Shown here piece by piece: positions 9,037-17,325 of a stretch of DNA of 29,040 nt (position 1 is its first letter; the number at the start of each line of letters is the position of its first letter). The stretch is from a virus. The position numbers were made by a program, and so were the translations under genes. The stretch is from positions 1-29,040 of IMG/VR virus record IMGVR_UViG_3300007523_000056. One strand, written 5' to 3'. Below the pieces are notes generated by a model. The model was given only the letters and a program-made list of their open reading frames with translations. It did no database searches and was not told the DNA's origin.

Positions 9037-9470
9037 GAAAAAAAACAGAAATGATCGTAATCCATTGCGCTGCAACTAAACCCTCAATGGACATTGGATC
9101 AGCTGAAATTAAAAAATGGCACGTAGAAGAAAACGGCTGGGATGATATAGGTTACCATCATATTATTAAAAGGGATGGATTAATAGAAGCAGGTAGACCC
9201 ATTGCTTTTAAAGGGGCTCACGCACCTAGTGCTAATTCTAAAAGTATAGCTATCTGTTTAGTAGGCGGTATGTCAGAAGATGGAGACGCTGAAAATAATT
9301 TTACTTTATTTCAATTTTTATCTTTAAAAGATTTAATTAAAAGATTGTTAGTGAATAACCCTAATATCAAAGAGATAGTAGGTCATTGCGATATTCAAGA
9401 CAATAAACCAAATTGCCCTGGATTTAATTTAAAAGAATGGTTACACAAGGAGGATATCAGTGTTATTTAA
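9027..9470 (+). CDS. N-acetylmuramoyl-L-alanine amidase (T7 lysozyme-like endolysin)
   Basis: This 147-aa protein matches the Amidase_2 / T7 lysozyme family over its full length. The visible Zn ligands are His13 (MIVIHCAATKPSMDIG), His120 (VGHCDIQ) and Cys130 (NCPGF). Tyr43 in GYHHIIKRDG and Lys127 near the Cys correspond to the catalytic Tyr/Lys pair of T7 lysozyme. It cleaves the bond between N-acetylmuramic acid and the L-Ala of the peptide stem. There is no signal peptide, so a holin must release it; a holin gene lies 126 bases downstream. GGAGA precedes the ATG. It overlaps the small nuclease gene at its 5' end and a small membrane protein gene at its 3' end. Confidence 0.9.
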   Translation: MELRKKTEMIVIHCAATKPSMDIGSAEIKKWHVEENGWDDIGYHHIIKRDGLIEAGRPIAFKGAHAPSANSKSIAICLVGGMSEDGDAENNFTLFQFLSLKDLIKRLLVNNPNIKEIVGHCDIQDNKPNCPGFNLKEWLHKEDISVI

Positions 9471-9591
9471 TTATATAAAAGAAAAAATATCTTTTTTTAA
9501 AAATAGAATTATTTATTTTTTAGAATGTTTTAATAAAAAACAATGGCTTGTTCTTATAAGCCTATTGATACTATCAATCATCGTAGGATAA
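9460..9591 (+). CDS. 43-aa single-TM protein, GTG start, lysis region
   Basis: This small gene is easily missed because it starts with GTG. A perfect AAGGAGG lies at 9447-9453, 6 bases before the GTG at 9460, and the frame runs to TAA at 9589-9591. The first 28 residues are basic and aromatic; residues 29-43 (WLVLISLLILSIIVG) form a C-terminal membrane segment. It overlaps the amidase gene by 11 bases and ends 4 bases before the holin ATG. Its place between endolysin and holin suggests a lysis regulator, such as an antiholin or small spanin-like protein. That role is inference. Confidence 0.6.
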   Translation: MLFNYIKEKISFFKNRIIYFLECFNKKQWLVLISLLILSIIVG

Positions 9592-9595
9592 TAAA

Positions 9596-9976
9596 ATGTG
9601 GCTTAATGTTATAAGTGGAGCTTTTAAAGTAGCTACTCACGTAATGAAAAATCGTCAAGAAACTAAGATGTTGCTTTCTGATGCTGAAAGAGTGCATGCT
9701 CAAAAAATGGCAAGCGGAGAAGTAGAGTATCAAAGAGCAGTAATGGATAATAACAATCAAGGCTGGAAAGATGAATTTGTATTGATCCTCGTATCAGCTC
9801 CCGTGATGTTATTAATCTGGTCTATCTTTTCAGATGATCCAGAAATTATGGTTAAACTAGATAAGTTTTTTGAACAATTTAATAATATGCCTTTCTGGTA
9901 TCAAGCTTTATTTATTGGTGTAGTTTCAGCAATTTATGGTTTAAAAGGTGCAGATATAATGAGGAAAACAAAATGA
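9596..9976 (+). CDS. Holin, GTA-type three-TM family
   Basis: This 126-aa protein has an amphipathic N-terminus, a charged middle, and then two clear membrane helices at about residues 60-78 (EFVLILVSAPVMLLIWSIF) and 99-116 (PFWYQALFIGVVSAIYGL), ending GADIMRKTK. The GWKDEF lead-in and the final FWYQ...YGLKG pattern match the family described as 'holin of 3TMs, for gene-transfer release', found in alphaproteobacterial gene transfer agents and phages. It would form inner-membrane lesions that let the amidase reach peptidoglycan. The stop overlaps the start of a 30-aa ORF as ATGA. Confidence 0.8.
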   Translation: MWLNVISGAFKVATHVMKNRQETKMLLSDAERVHAQKMASGEVEYQRAVMDNNNQGWKDEFVLILVSAPVMLLIWSIFSDDPEIMVKLDKFFEQFNNMPFWYQALFIGVVSAIYGLKGADIMRKTK

Positions 9977-10065
9977 TAAAAAAATTATATAAAAAAATTA
10001 AATACATAGGAAATTTCTTAGTTACTAAATTATTTGGTAAAAGATGTAAGTGTGGTAAAAGTTAA
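9973..10065 (+). CDS. Hypothetical 30-aa basic protein with CxCGK end
   Basis: An ATG at 9973 overlaps the holin stop (ATGA), giving a 30-codon frame to TAA at 10063-10065. The peptide is very basic and aromatic (MIKKLYKKIKYIGNFLVTKL) and ends with KRCKCGKS. AGGAAAACA lies just upstream as a weak ribosome site. Tail-to-tail overlap with the minus-strand helicase leaves no intergenic space. Coupling to the holin and the C-terminal Cys pair suggest it is real, but no function can be assigned. Confidence 0.45.
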   Translation: MIKKLYKKIKYIGNFLVTKLFGKRCKCGKS

Positions 10066-11537
10066 ATAAATAACTCTTTCCATTCATCACCTGTTATTTG
10101 ATCAGCTAGTTTCTTCTTCGTACTTAAAGCTTGTAGTATCTTTTCATCAATTGTATTAGGACATACAAAATCTATGTAAGTTACTTTATCAGTTTGACCA
10201 ATACGGTGGGCTCTATCTTCCGATTGAAGTCTTATCTCCATATCATAAGTATTATTAAAGTAAATAACAGTCTTAGCTGCAGTTAAAGTTAATCCGTAAC
10301 CTCCTGTTCTAGGTTGACCTACAAAGTATTTTATTTCTCCAGCTTGAAATCTTTCGACTATCTTTTGTCTTTCTTCTGATGGAGTATCTCCGAAGAAAGA
10401 AGCAACTTTACTAGCTCCATACTTCTTAGATAATGTTTCTTGGATCAATTTAATTGAATTACGATAGGTAGCCCATATAATTACACCACCTTGAGTTTCG
10501 TCTAACACATCTAGAAGTTCTTGTAGTCTAGAATTAGGTCCTTCTATAACTTCCTCTGTTCCATCATCATATTTGATAAATCCACATAATATCTGTTGTA
10601 ATCTCAATAATCGTGTGATTACAAGAGGTGCAGTCACTAATTTAGACTGTTCTAGTTCTAATATAGCTCTTTTTCGTAACGTGTGATACATGAGCTTCTG
10701 GTGCGTTGTCATGTCTATTTCTCTTTTTAGTCTTATTTTAGGAGGTAAATCTAAACATTCTTCTTTAGTTACTCTAAAACTATGTTCTTCTAAGATTTCT
10801 TGAAGTTCATCTAATCTTTGATACTCTACTATCTCATCAAAACTATGAGTAGCTGTTCTTCTTCTACGCATTACACAATAGGCATTCCGATAAGCATAGA
10901 AACTAGATTGAAATATATATTCATCTAGAAAATGCATTTGAGACCATAAGTCTAAAGGACCTCGGGTCACGGGAGTTCCAGTTAGTATTCTTCTGTACTT
11001 TGCCATTTTCCCTAATTTTAGGCAAGCTTTAGTTCTTCTAGCAGTTCTGTTTTTAATATTACTGCTTTCATCTATTGTCCAAATACAATTAGAAGTATTT
11101 AATAATCTAGTTAAATAATTTTTACCTTTGTCTGTAGATAAAGCTTCAATATTAATAATAAAGAATTTTAATCTATGTGAATGATTTAAAAAATTAACTA
11201 ATGTTTCTATATTAGCTTTAGTTTCAACTGGATTCCAAATACATATATCTGTAAAACTTTTTACATCATCAGGCATATGTGCTTTAAATTCAGAAGCAAC
11301 CCAATTACGATATACTCCTTTAGGTGCTGCTATAATAGCACAATTGATTTTACCTTCTCTATATAAATAAGCTATATTATCTATAATTACTTTAGACTTT
11401 CCCGTGCCTTGTTCCATAAATAAAGCATAAGCTTCTTTATCTTTTGATTTTAAAAAGGCATCATATTGATGTTTAAAAGGTTTAGTTTTAAACTTATATT
11501 TTATAAAATTATCATCGTTAATAAATTCAACTTGCAT
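10062..11537 (-). CDS. SNF2-family superfamily 2 helicase
   Basis: This 491-aa protein carries SNF2-type SF2 motifs in order: motif I EQGTGKS at 42-48; motif II DESS at 156-159 (DESH/DEAH variant); motif III RRILTGTPVT at about 182-191; motif V YGLTLTAAKTVIYFN; and motif VI QSEDRAHRIGQ at 438-448. It would use ATP to translocate on or remodel duplex DNA. It is the only convincing minus-strand gene and is divergent from the replication operon that starts at 11624, with 86 bases between them. Its stop overlaps the small ORF after the holin. In phages such helicases are found near replication genes. Opposite orientation implies its own promoter, probably in 11538-11623. Confidence 0.9.
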   Translation of the reverse strand: MQVEFINDDNFIKYKFKTKPFKHQYDAFLKSKDKEAYALFMEQGTGKSKVIIDNIAYLYREGKINCAIIAAPKGVYRNWVASEFKAHMPDDVKSFTDICIWNPVETKANIETLVNFLNHSHRLKFFIINIEALSTDKGKNYLTRLLNTSNCIWTIDESSNIKNRTARRTKACLKLGKMAKYRRILTGTPVTRGPLDLWSQMHFLDEYIFQSSFYAYRNAYCVMRRRRTATHSFDEIVEYQRLDELQEILEEHSFRVTKEECLDLPPKIRLKREIDMTTHQKLMYHTLRKRAILELEQSKLVTAPLVITRLLRLQQILCGFIKYDDGTEEVIEGPNSRLQELLDVLDETQGGVIIWATYRNSIKLIQETLSKKYGASKVASFFGDTPSEERQKIVERFQAGEIKYFVGQPRTGGYGLTLTAAKTVIYFNNTYDMEIRLQSEDRAHRIGQTDKVTYIDFVCPNTIDEKILQALSTKKKLADQITGDEWKELFI

Positions 11538-11623
11538 GTAATCTTTCTGTTTTCTAATTATAATTTTACTTTATATAAGATTTAATATAAAAGTAAATAA
11601 TAAAAATAGAAAGGAGAAAAATT
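11538..11623. promoter_or_regulatory. Divergent promoter region between SNF2 helicase and replication operon
   Basis: These 86 bases separate two divergently transcribed genes, so they must drive at least one direction. The palindrome AATTATAATT at 11556-11565 places a TATAAT on both strands (plus strand 11559-11564). A second plus-strand box, TATAAA, lies at 11586-11591, with TTTACT at 11565-11570 as a poor -35 at only 15 bp. AAAGGAG precedes the ATG at 11624. The exact promoter cannot be fixed by eye. Confidence 0.45.
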
Positions 11624-11953
11624 ATGGCTAAAGTTTACATAGTTCAAGAAAACCCTAATGTAAATGTCATTGGCGCCGGTAGATTTGGAGAATTAATTCC
11701 TATGCTACCACCAGGAAGACAGATTACTCTTTCACCCGATCCTGTATTTAGCTTACTAAAAAGTAAGTTAAAAGATTTTAGTGATGATGACTTTTTATTA
11801 GCAATGGGAGATCCCGTTGCTATTGGAATGGCTTCGATAGCTGCAGCGATAGTAAATAACGGAAAAGTTAATATGTTAAAATGGGATAGAGAAAATCAAT
11901 GTTACTATAATGTAAAAATTGATTATTATAAGAAAGGAGGAAGTAGTGAGTAA
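11624..11953 (+). CDS. Conserved-looking phage protein, first gene of replication operon
   Basis: This 109-aa protein begins MAKVYIVQENPNVNVIGAGRFGELIPMLPP and ends in a Lys/Gly/Ser-rich tail. I do not recognise a domain. It has no membrane segment; the Ala/Ile-rich middle (MASIAAAIV) looks like a buried helix. AGAAAGGAG precedes the ATG. It is the first gene of the rightward replication operon and overlaps the next gene by 8 bases, so it is probably expressed early with the primase and exonuclease genes. Confidence 0.7.
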   Translation: MAKVYIVQENPNVNVIGAGRFGELIPMLPPGRQITLSPDPVFSLLKSKLKDFSDDDFLLAMGDPVAIGMASIAAAIVNNGKVNMLKWDRENQCYYNVKIDYYKKGGSSE

Positions 11954-12530
11954 AGAAACTTGGATCTTTGATTCGGTTGAAAAACATAAGAATAAAGAAA
12001 GTTTACCAGTAGTAGGATTAGAAGTAGTCACGGCTATTGGAAATAAACTTATAAAGAAAAAGAAAAATCTTGCGGAAGAGGAAGAGAGATTAAAAATCTT
12101 AAAAGCTCAAATTCGTGAGATTGAAGAAAAAGAATTACCCGATGCTATGGCCTCGTGTAATGGAATGACTAGATTTGATTTAGAAGATGGAAGTCAAATC
12201 TCAGTTAAAGACGACATATTCTGTTCTATTCGAGCTGATGTTAAAGCAGATGCTTTAAAATGGTTGGAAGAGAATGGACATGCGGAACTAATTAAACATG
12301 ATGTTAAAGTTAGTTTCCCCAAGGGTAAGTACGATCAAGCTGATAAGCTGATTGAGGTTTTATCTAAAAATTTTAAAGATATACCTTATGATGAAAAATC
12401 AGACGTACATGCTCAAACTCTAAAAGCTTTTGCGAAAGAACAGTATAAATTAGGTCAGCAATTACCTGAAGAATATTTTTCTGTATATGAAGCCAGTATC
12501 GCAAAAGTTAAACTCGGAAAGGAGAAATAA
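11946..12530 (+). CDS. Hypothetical protein with N-terminal coiled coil
   Basis: I chose the GTG at 11946 (194 aa) because AAAGGAGG lies 5 bases before it; an upstream in-frame ATG at 11919 would have no ribosome site. Residues about 35-65 form a charged coiled coil (KKKKNLAEEEERLKILKAQI). The rest is mixed alpha/beta with RFDLEDGSQISVKDDI in the middle. I do not recognise the family. Its position between the first operon gene and a possible SSB suggests a role in replication or recombination. It ends 1 base before the next ATG. Confidence 0.65.
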   Translation: MSKETWIFDSVEKHKNKESLPVVGLEVVTAIGNKLIKKKKNLAEEEERLKILKAQIREIEEKELPDAMASCNGMTRFDLEDGSQISVKDDIFCSIRADVKADALKWLEENGHAELIKHDVKVSFPKGKYDQADKLIEVLSKNFKDIPYDEKSDVHAQTLKAFAKEQYKLGQQLPEEYFSVYEASIAKVKLGKEK

Positions 12531-12531
12531 A

Positions 12532-13326
12532 ATGGCAGATAAAGAAGTACAAGTTAAGTCTAACACTGAAGTCTTATTAGGAGATATCTCAGGGGATTTA
12601 CTTATGAAAGCAGTTGGTAAAGGATTAGAAAATATATCTAATGATGATATTACTATTCCTAGACTAGCTATCGTTCAATCAGGTTCGCCTCAAAGAAAAA
12701 AGAAAGATGAGAAGTACATTGAAGGAGCGGAAGAAGGTCATATATTTAATACAGTCAGTAATACCAATTATGGTTCTGACGGTATTACAGTTATACCTTG
12801 TGGATATAGAAAAACCTATGTAGAGTGGGTACCTAGAGAAAGCGGTGGAGGGTTAGTAGCCATTCACGATATGAAACCCGAAGGTACGACCGTTGATCCT
12901 AAAACTAGAAAAGCATTTCTTGGCGAAAATCAAATAGTTGATACCGCTGAGCATTTTCTTTTAGTTAAATCAGGTAATTCGTGGGAACCAGCAGTTCTTA
13001 CTATGACCTCTAGTAATCTTGGAGTTTCAAGAAAGTGGAATACACTTCTTAAAATGAAAAAGATTAATATAAAAGGACAAATGGTAGATCCACCTTCGTT
13101 TTTATATAAATTCAAATTATCTACAGTAAATGCTGAAAATGATTTAGGTAGTTGGTTTAAATATAAAATAGAAGAAAAAGGTCAGATTGATAGTAAAGAT
13201 ATCTTTAATCAAGCTGAATCTCTTTCAGATTCAATAGGTCAGGGTAAAGTAAAAGCCTCAGATCCAATTGATACTGAAATAGTTAATACTGATACTTCAG
13301 GAGCCACTGATAAAACACCGTTTTAA
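12532..13326 (+). CDS. Possible single-stranded-DNA-binding protein
   Basis: I set the start at the ATG at 12532 (264 aa), which follows AAAGGAGAAATAAA; an in-frame upstream ATG lies inside the previous gene. The protein has beta-rich segments (GITVIPCGYRKTYVEWVP) and a long Thr/Asp/Ser-rich tail ending DKTPF. An acidic tail ending in a Pro-Phe tip resembles that of bacterial SSB proteins, which use it to recruit partners. The next gene is the primase, 2 bases away. The SSB role is inferred from this tail and the position. The body does not show an OB fold by eye, so a different DNA-binding role is possible. Confidence 0.5.
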   Translation: MADKEVQVKSNTEVLLGDISGDLLMKAVGKGLENISNDDITIPRLAIVQSGSPQRKKKDEKYIEGAEEGHIFNTVSNTNYGSDGITVIPCGYRKTYVEWVPRESGGGLVAIHDMKPEGTTVDPKTRKAFLGENQIVDTAEHFLLVKSGNSWEPAVLTMTSSNLGVSRKWNTLLKMKKINIKGQMVDPPSFLYKFKLSTVNAENDLGSWFKYKIEEKGQIDSKDIFNQAESLSDSIGQGKVKASDPIDTEIVNTDTSGATDKTPF

Positions 13327-13328
13327 TC

Positions 13329-14834
13329 ATGTTACCTGAAGATTTTTTTAGAGTATTTCCTGGTTTAAATCGAGCCTACGGCCAATTCTTTATAACAGAA
13401 AGAAAAGGCCTTAAGCTTGATGGCTATGGAAAAACTGTAAGAGAAACTTATAATGAAAAGTTATGGAAAGAACACCTAGACGGGAAAACTGGTCTAGGTG
13501 TTATTCCTATAGACGAAAATGATCAATGCAGATGGGGTTGTTTAGATGTAGACGACTATTCAGTTGATATAGAAAAAGTTAGTAAGCAGTTTGTTAAAAA
13601 GAATTTAATAGTCTGCCGATCAAAATCGGGTGGAGCACACATATTTATATTTACAAAGAAGCCAGTAAGTGCTTCTGAGATGATTAATAAATTAAAAGAT
13701 ATAGTTAAGAGATTTGGATTTGTAAAATATGATTTAAGACCTCAACAAACTAAATTGTTAAATAAAGAAGATGTAGGTAGTTGGCTTAATATGCCTTATT
13801 TTGGAGGAGAACAATCTGATAGATATGCTTTATATGATGGTAAAGTATTAACTCCTGAACATTTTATACAGTGGATTGATAAATTTGCAGTAGATAATCT
13901 AGACGAAATTGATTTAGGTTTTATTGAAAAATTGAATAAATCAAATGAAATATTACCAGGTGGTCCTCCTTGTTTACAACAATTATTATCTCAAGGTCCT
14001 TTAGGAGAAGGTAGTAGAAATAATGGTTTATTCAATTTAGGAGTTTATTTAAGAAAAAGATTTCCAGACGAATGGCAAGAAAAATTAGAAGAATATAATG
14101 ACATACATCTTGATCCACCATTAAAACCTAGAGAATTTACATCAGTATTAAATAGTTTAGATAAAAAAACTTATAATTATAAATGTAAAGATTCACCTAT
14201 AAATGCAGTTTGTAATAGAACTAAATGTTTAACACGTGAATTTGGTATAAATGATGAGGGAACTATGCCTATCTTAAATAGTATAACTAAAATATTAACT
14301 AATCCTCCTCAATATTTTTTAACTTTAAGTGAAAAGAAAGTAGGTCCTTTATCTAGTAAGCAAGTTTATAGCTTTATAGATTTTAAACAAGTTGTATTTG
14401 AAAATTTAGATATGTTACTTCCTAAAATAAATGACAAACTATGGACTGAAACAGTTAATGATTTAATGAGTAGAGTTATATCTGTAGAAGCACCTAAAGA
14501 TAGTAGTAATGAAGGTCGTTTATTAGATTTATTAGAAAGATTTTGTACTGGTTCTACTTCATCTACAGAGATAGAAGATTTATTAAGAGGTAAAGCAACC
14601 ATTCAAGAATTTGTTACCGAATTTAGAATTAACGATTTTATGGAATTTTTAGATAGACATAGATTTAAAGAATTTAAATTACATGAAATTACTGCTTATC
14701 TAAAAAACTTAGGAGCAACTCATAGTGGTAAAAAAGTAAAAGGTAAATTTACGAATACTTGGTCAGTACCAAATTTTCAAATGCAAACAGAAGAGTTTAA
14801 ACAACCAACAATAAATAAGGAGGCCTATGAATAA
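13329..14834 (+). CDS. AEP-superfamily DNA primase (PrimPol-like)
   Basis: This 501-aa protein has the archaeo-eukaryotic primase core: the metal-binding DVD motif at 73-75 (WGCLDVDDY) and the SGGxH motif with His104 (CRSKSGGAHIFIF), then KYDLRPQQTK. Downstream, residues about 210-310 contain EGSRNNGLFNLGVYLRK and a Cys-rich segment (YKCKDSPINAVCNRTKC), which fits a PriCT-like C-terminal primase domain. It would make primers at the fork. It replaces the TOPRIM-type primase-helicase of T7. No fused helicase domain is visible. No ribosome site is evident, and the gene probably relies on coupling to the preceding stop 3 bases upstream. Confidence 0.8.
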   Translation: MLPEDFFRVFPGLNRAYGQFFITERKGLKLDGYGKTVRETYNEKLWKEHLDGKTGLGVIPIDENDQCRWGCLDVDDYSVDIEKVSKQFVKKNLIVCRSKSGGAHIFIFTKKPVSASEMINKLKDIVKRFGFVKYDLRPQQTKLLNKEDVGSWLNMPYFGGEQSDRYALYDGKVLTPEHFIQWIDKFAVDNLDEIDLGFIEKLNKSNEILPGGPPCLQQLLSQGPLGEGSRNNGLFNLGVYLRKRFPDEWQEKLEEYNDIHLDPPLKPREFTSVLNSLDKKTYNYKCKDSPINAVCNRTKCLTREFGINDEGTMPILNSITKILTNPPQYFLTLSEKKVGPLSSKQVYSFIDFKQVVFENLDMLLPKINDKLWTETVNDLMSRVISVEAPKDSSNEGRLLDLLERFCTGSTSSTEIEDLLRGKATIQEFVTEFRINDFMEFLDRHRFKEFKLHEITAYLKNLGATHSGKKVKGKFTNTWSVPNFQMQTEEFKQPTINKEAYE

Positions 14835-15018
14835 AGAACAAGCAATTAAAATATTACTAGAGCATGCTATAAGAAGCACGGATAGTAATGATGATGCGTA
14901 TGCTGTTGAAAAAGATAATTTAACAATCGCTATTTTATTTTTAGAAAATGAAATAGCTAAAAAAGATGCTGTAGTAGAGATAACTGGTTTACAATTTAAT
15001 TTAAGTAAAGGGATATAA
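14827..15018 (+). CDS. Hypothetical 63-aa protein
   Basis: This small acidic helical protein starts at an ATG preceded by AAGGAGGCCT, the best ribosome site in this stretch. It overlaps the primase gene by 8 bases and its stop overlaps the next ATG as TAATG. I see no motif. Placement between primase and exonuclease makes it a probable replication accessory protein, but nothing in the sequence shows what it does. Confidence 0.65.
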   Translation: MNKEQAIKILLEHAIRSTDSNDDAYAVEKDNLTIAILFLENEIAKKDAVVEITGLQFNLSKGI

Positions 15019-15815
15019 TGATTTTATTTTTTGATACAGAAACAAATGGGTTGTGGCGTAGAGATTTAGAAGTTACTCATTTAGAGCAACCTAGATTAGT
15101 AAGTTTAGCTTTAATGGTTTGTAAAGATGATGAAACTCCTATTAGCCAAATATCTTTAAGAGCAAAACCTGATAATTGGTCTATTCCTAAAGGAGCTTCA
15201 GACGTAAATGGTATAACTACAGAAGAAGCAACTAACACAGGTATTTCTACTCACAGTATCATGTGTGTATTATCAGAGTTATTAAATCAATGCCATACTT
15301 TAGTAGCACATAATGCAGCATTTGATTTACAGATAATTGAAAGAGAGTTTTATAAACAAGGTATTAAATTTAAATTACCTGAAAATATACATTGTAGCAT
15401 GATGATGGCTAAAGATGAATTAAAATTAGAGGGAAAATTTAAAGACTATAAATTTCCTAAGTTACAAGAAACATTTGAAGCTTTTTTTCATTCTTCACCT
15501 CAACAATATCACGATGCTTTATTAGATGTTCAGTTGTGTAAAGAGATATACTTTCATTTATTAAGAAAAGGTGTAGAGCCTAAAGGACCTCAGGACATTC
15601 CTAAAGAGTTATTGGTAAGATTAGAAGGTGAGAGTTATGATAAATTTGTAATTTTCTTAAATGGTCTTAATCCTAAAAAATTAACTCAATGGGAATTAGA
15701 TTTTGGAAATTCAATGAAAGAAAGATTAAGTAAATTTGATAATCATTTTTTACTTTCTAAAAAGCAATTAGAAATATTGAGAAAGTTATATGCTAAAAAT
15801 GACCAAAACGATTAA
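15018..15815 (+). CDS. DnaQ-like DEDDh 3'-5' exonuclease
   Basis: This 265-aa protein shows the three exonuclease motifs: ExoI FFDTET at 4-9, ExoII VAHNAAFDL around 94-102, and ExoIII YHDALLDV, whose His makes it the DEDDh type. Such enzymes remove nucleotides from 3' ends and serve as proofreading or DNA-processing exonucleases. The phage polymerase has its own exonuclease domain, so this one more likely acts in recombination, repair or host DNA breakdown. The C-terminal 80 residues are Lys/Leu-rich and not assigned. Its 3' end overlaps the helicase gene by 26 bases. Confidence 0.85.
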   Translation: MILFFDTETNGLWRRDLEVTHLEQPRLVSLALMVCKDDETPISQISLRAKPDNWSIPKGASDVNGITTEEATNTGISTHSIMCVLSELLNQCHTLVAHNAAFDLQIIEREFYKQGIKFKLPENIHCSMMMAKDELKLEGKFKDYKFPKLQETFEAFFHSSPQQYHDALLDVQLCKEIYFHLLRKGVEPKGPQDIPKELLVRLEGESYDKFVIFLNGLNPKKLTQWELDFGNSMKERLSKFDNHFLLSKKQLEILRKLYAKNDQND

Positions 15816-17307
15816 AATATTTGGTAGTCCCGGAACAGGAAAAACAACAACTCTTTTAAAATTATTAGAAGAAAAAATTGCAGAAGGATATAAACCTAAT
15901 AAGATAGGATTTTTTTCTTTCACAAGACGAGCAATCAAAGAAGCAAGAAGTAGAGTAATTAAAAAATTTGATTTATCAGAAGATGATTTAGAATATTTTA
16001 GAACTATTCATAGTATGTGCTATAGAACTTTAAATATTAATAGTGGTCAAGTCTTTAAGGGAGAACGTGTTAAAGAGTTTAGTGAAATAGCTAGAGTAGA
16101 GATGTCAGGAGTATCAGAGGAAGATACTTCAGGTTTATCTATAGGAAATAAAAAAGGAGATTTATTATTATTTTGTGATGAGGTAGCTCGTTCTAGTGAA
16201 AGAGATTTAAAATCAGTATGGAAAGAATTAGAATGTGAACATACATGGGAAGAACAAGAGTATTTTTCTAAAGCTTTAAGGAATTTTAAAAAGTCTAAAA
16301 ATCTTTTAGATTTCACAGACATGTTAGATGTATTTAATAAAGAATCAGTAGTACCTCAGTTAGATATAATTTTTGTAGATGAAGCTCAAGATTTAACAAC
16401 TAAGCAGTGGAAAGTTATAGATAAACTAACGAGCAATTGTAAATTAAGATATATAGCAGGTGACGATGATCAAGCTATCTATCGTTGGGCTGGAGCTGAT
16501 GTTAAAAAGTTTCTAGATATTGAAGGTGAGATAAAAGTACTTCCTATTAGCTATAGACTTCCTAAGAGTATTCATAAGCTTGCTTGTGATATATCTCATA
16601 AAATATCTGTAAGACAAGTGAAAAATTGGACTTCAAAAGAGGATCATGGATCAATTACAGATATAACTGCTATTGAAGAAGTAGATATGTCAAAAGGAGA
16701 ATGGTTAGTATTAGCTAGATCAGGTTATCAATTATTTAAAGCAGAAGCTTATTGTAAAAGAATGGGTTGGTTTTATGAAAAAGGGTATCATGAATTTAAA
16801 ACAAATAAGTTTGTAATTGCAATTAGATCATGGATTAAATTAAATAGAGGTGATACTATATCTTTTGATGAACTTAAAAAGTTATATCAATGCATTAAAG
16901 GAAGAACAGGAATAGCTAGAGGATTTAAAAAATTAGAAGGTGTAGATAATAGTGCGGAATTTTCTTTAAAATATTTACAAGATCATGTAGGTTTATTAGC
17001 TAAGGGTAAATGGCAAAATGTAATTACAGGTCTTGATCCGGAAGATATATTATTGTTTGAATCATTAGTTAAGTCAGAAGATATATTTAAAAATAAAGCT
17101 AGAATTAGGTTGTCAACCATACACGGCATTAAAGGCGGTGAAAGTGACAATGTTGTTGTTATTTGTGATATATCATATAGGACTTGGAAAAAGTTTAATG
17201 TAGAACCAGATGATGAACACAGAGTATTTTATGTTGCAATTACAAGAGCTAAAAAAAATTTGTTCTTGCTTCAGCCTGAAACGAAGTATAGTTACGAATT
17301 AAGATAA
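15790..17307 (+). CDS. UvrD/Rep-like superfamily 1 DNA helicase
   Basis: This 505-aa protein carries the SF1A motifs: Walker A GSPGTGKTT at 12-20, motif Ia with FFSFTRRA, motif II VDEAQD at 196-201, motif III AGDDDQAIYRWAGAD at about 223-237, motif V STIHGIKGGESDNV, and motif VI YVAITRAKK near the end. It would unwind DNA 3' to 5' in replication or recombination. It is shorter than host UvrD (about 720 aa), as phage homologues usually are. ATG at 15790 was kept because GAGAAAG precedes it; an ATG at 15799 is possible. It is followed by an 18-base gap holding AAAGGA before the methyltransferase. Confidence 0.9.
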   Translation: MLKMTKTIKIFGSPGTGKTTTLLKLLEEKIAEGYKPNKIGFFSFTRRAIKEARSRVIKKFDLSEDDLEYFRTIHSMCYRTLNINSGQVFKGERVKEFSEIARVEMSGVSEEDTSGLSIGNKKGDLLLFCDEVARSSERDLKSVWKELECEHTWEEQEYFSKALRNFKKSKNLLDFTDMLDVFNKESVVPQLDIIFVDEAQDLTTKQWKVIDKLTSNCKLRYIAGDDDQAIYRWAGADVKKFLDIEGEIKVLPISYRLPKSIHKLACDISHKISVRQVKNWTSKEDHGSITDITAIEEVDMSKGEWLVLARSGYQLFKAEAYCKRMGWFYEKGYHEFKTNKFVIAIRSWIKLNRGDTISFDELKKLYQCIKGRTGIARGFKKLEGVDNSAEFSLKYLQDHVGLLAKGKWQNVITGLDPEDILLFESLVKSEDIFKNKARIRLSTIHGIKGGESDNVVVICDISYRTWKKFNVEPDDEHRVFYVAITRAKKNLFLLQPETKYSYELR

Positions 17308-17325
17308 ATTAAAAAGAAAGGAATT

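Noticed and set aside
9578-9760. Minus-strand 60-aa frame opposite the holin
   Set aside because: It lies wholly opposite the well-supported holin gene, has no visible ribosome site and shows low-complexity translation of AT-rich complement.
13329-17307. AEP primase plus helicase set resembling a TOTE-type conflict system
   Set aside because: The AEP primase, exonuclease and helicase are separate genes in a phage replication operon with polymerase downstream. No TOTE-type fused helicase or endonuclease arrangement is seen, so replication is the simpler reading.
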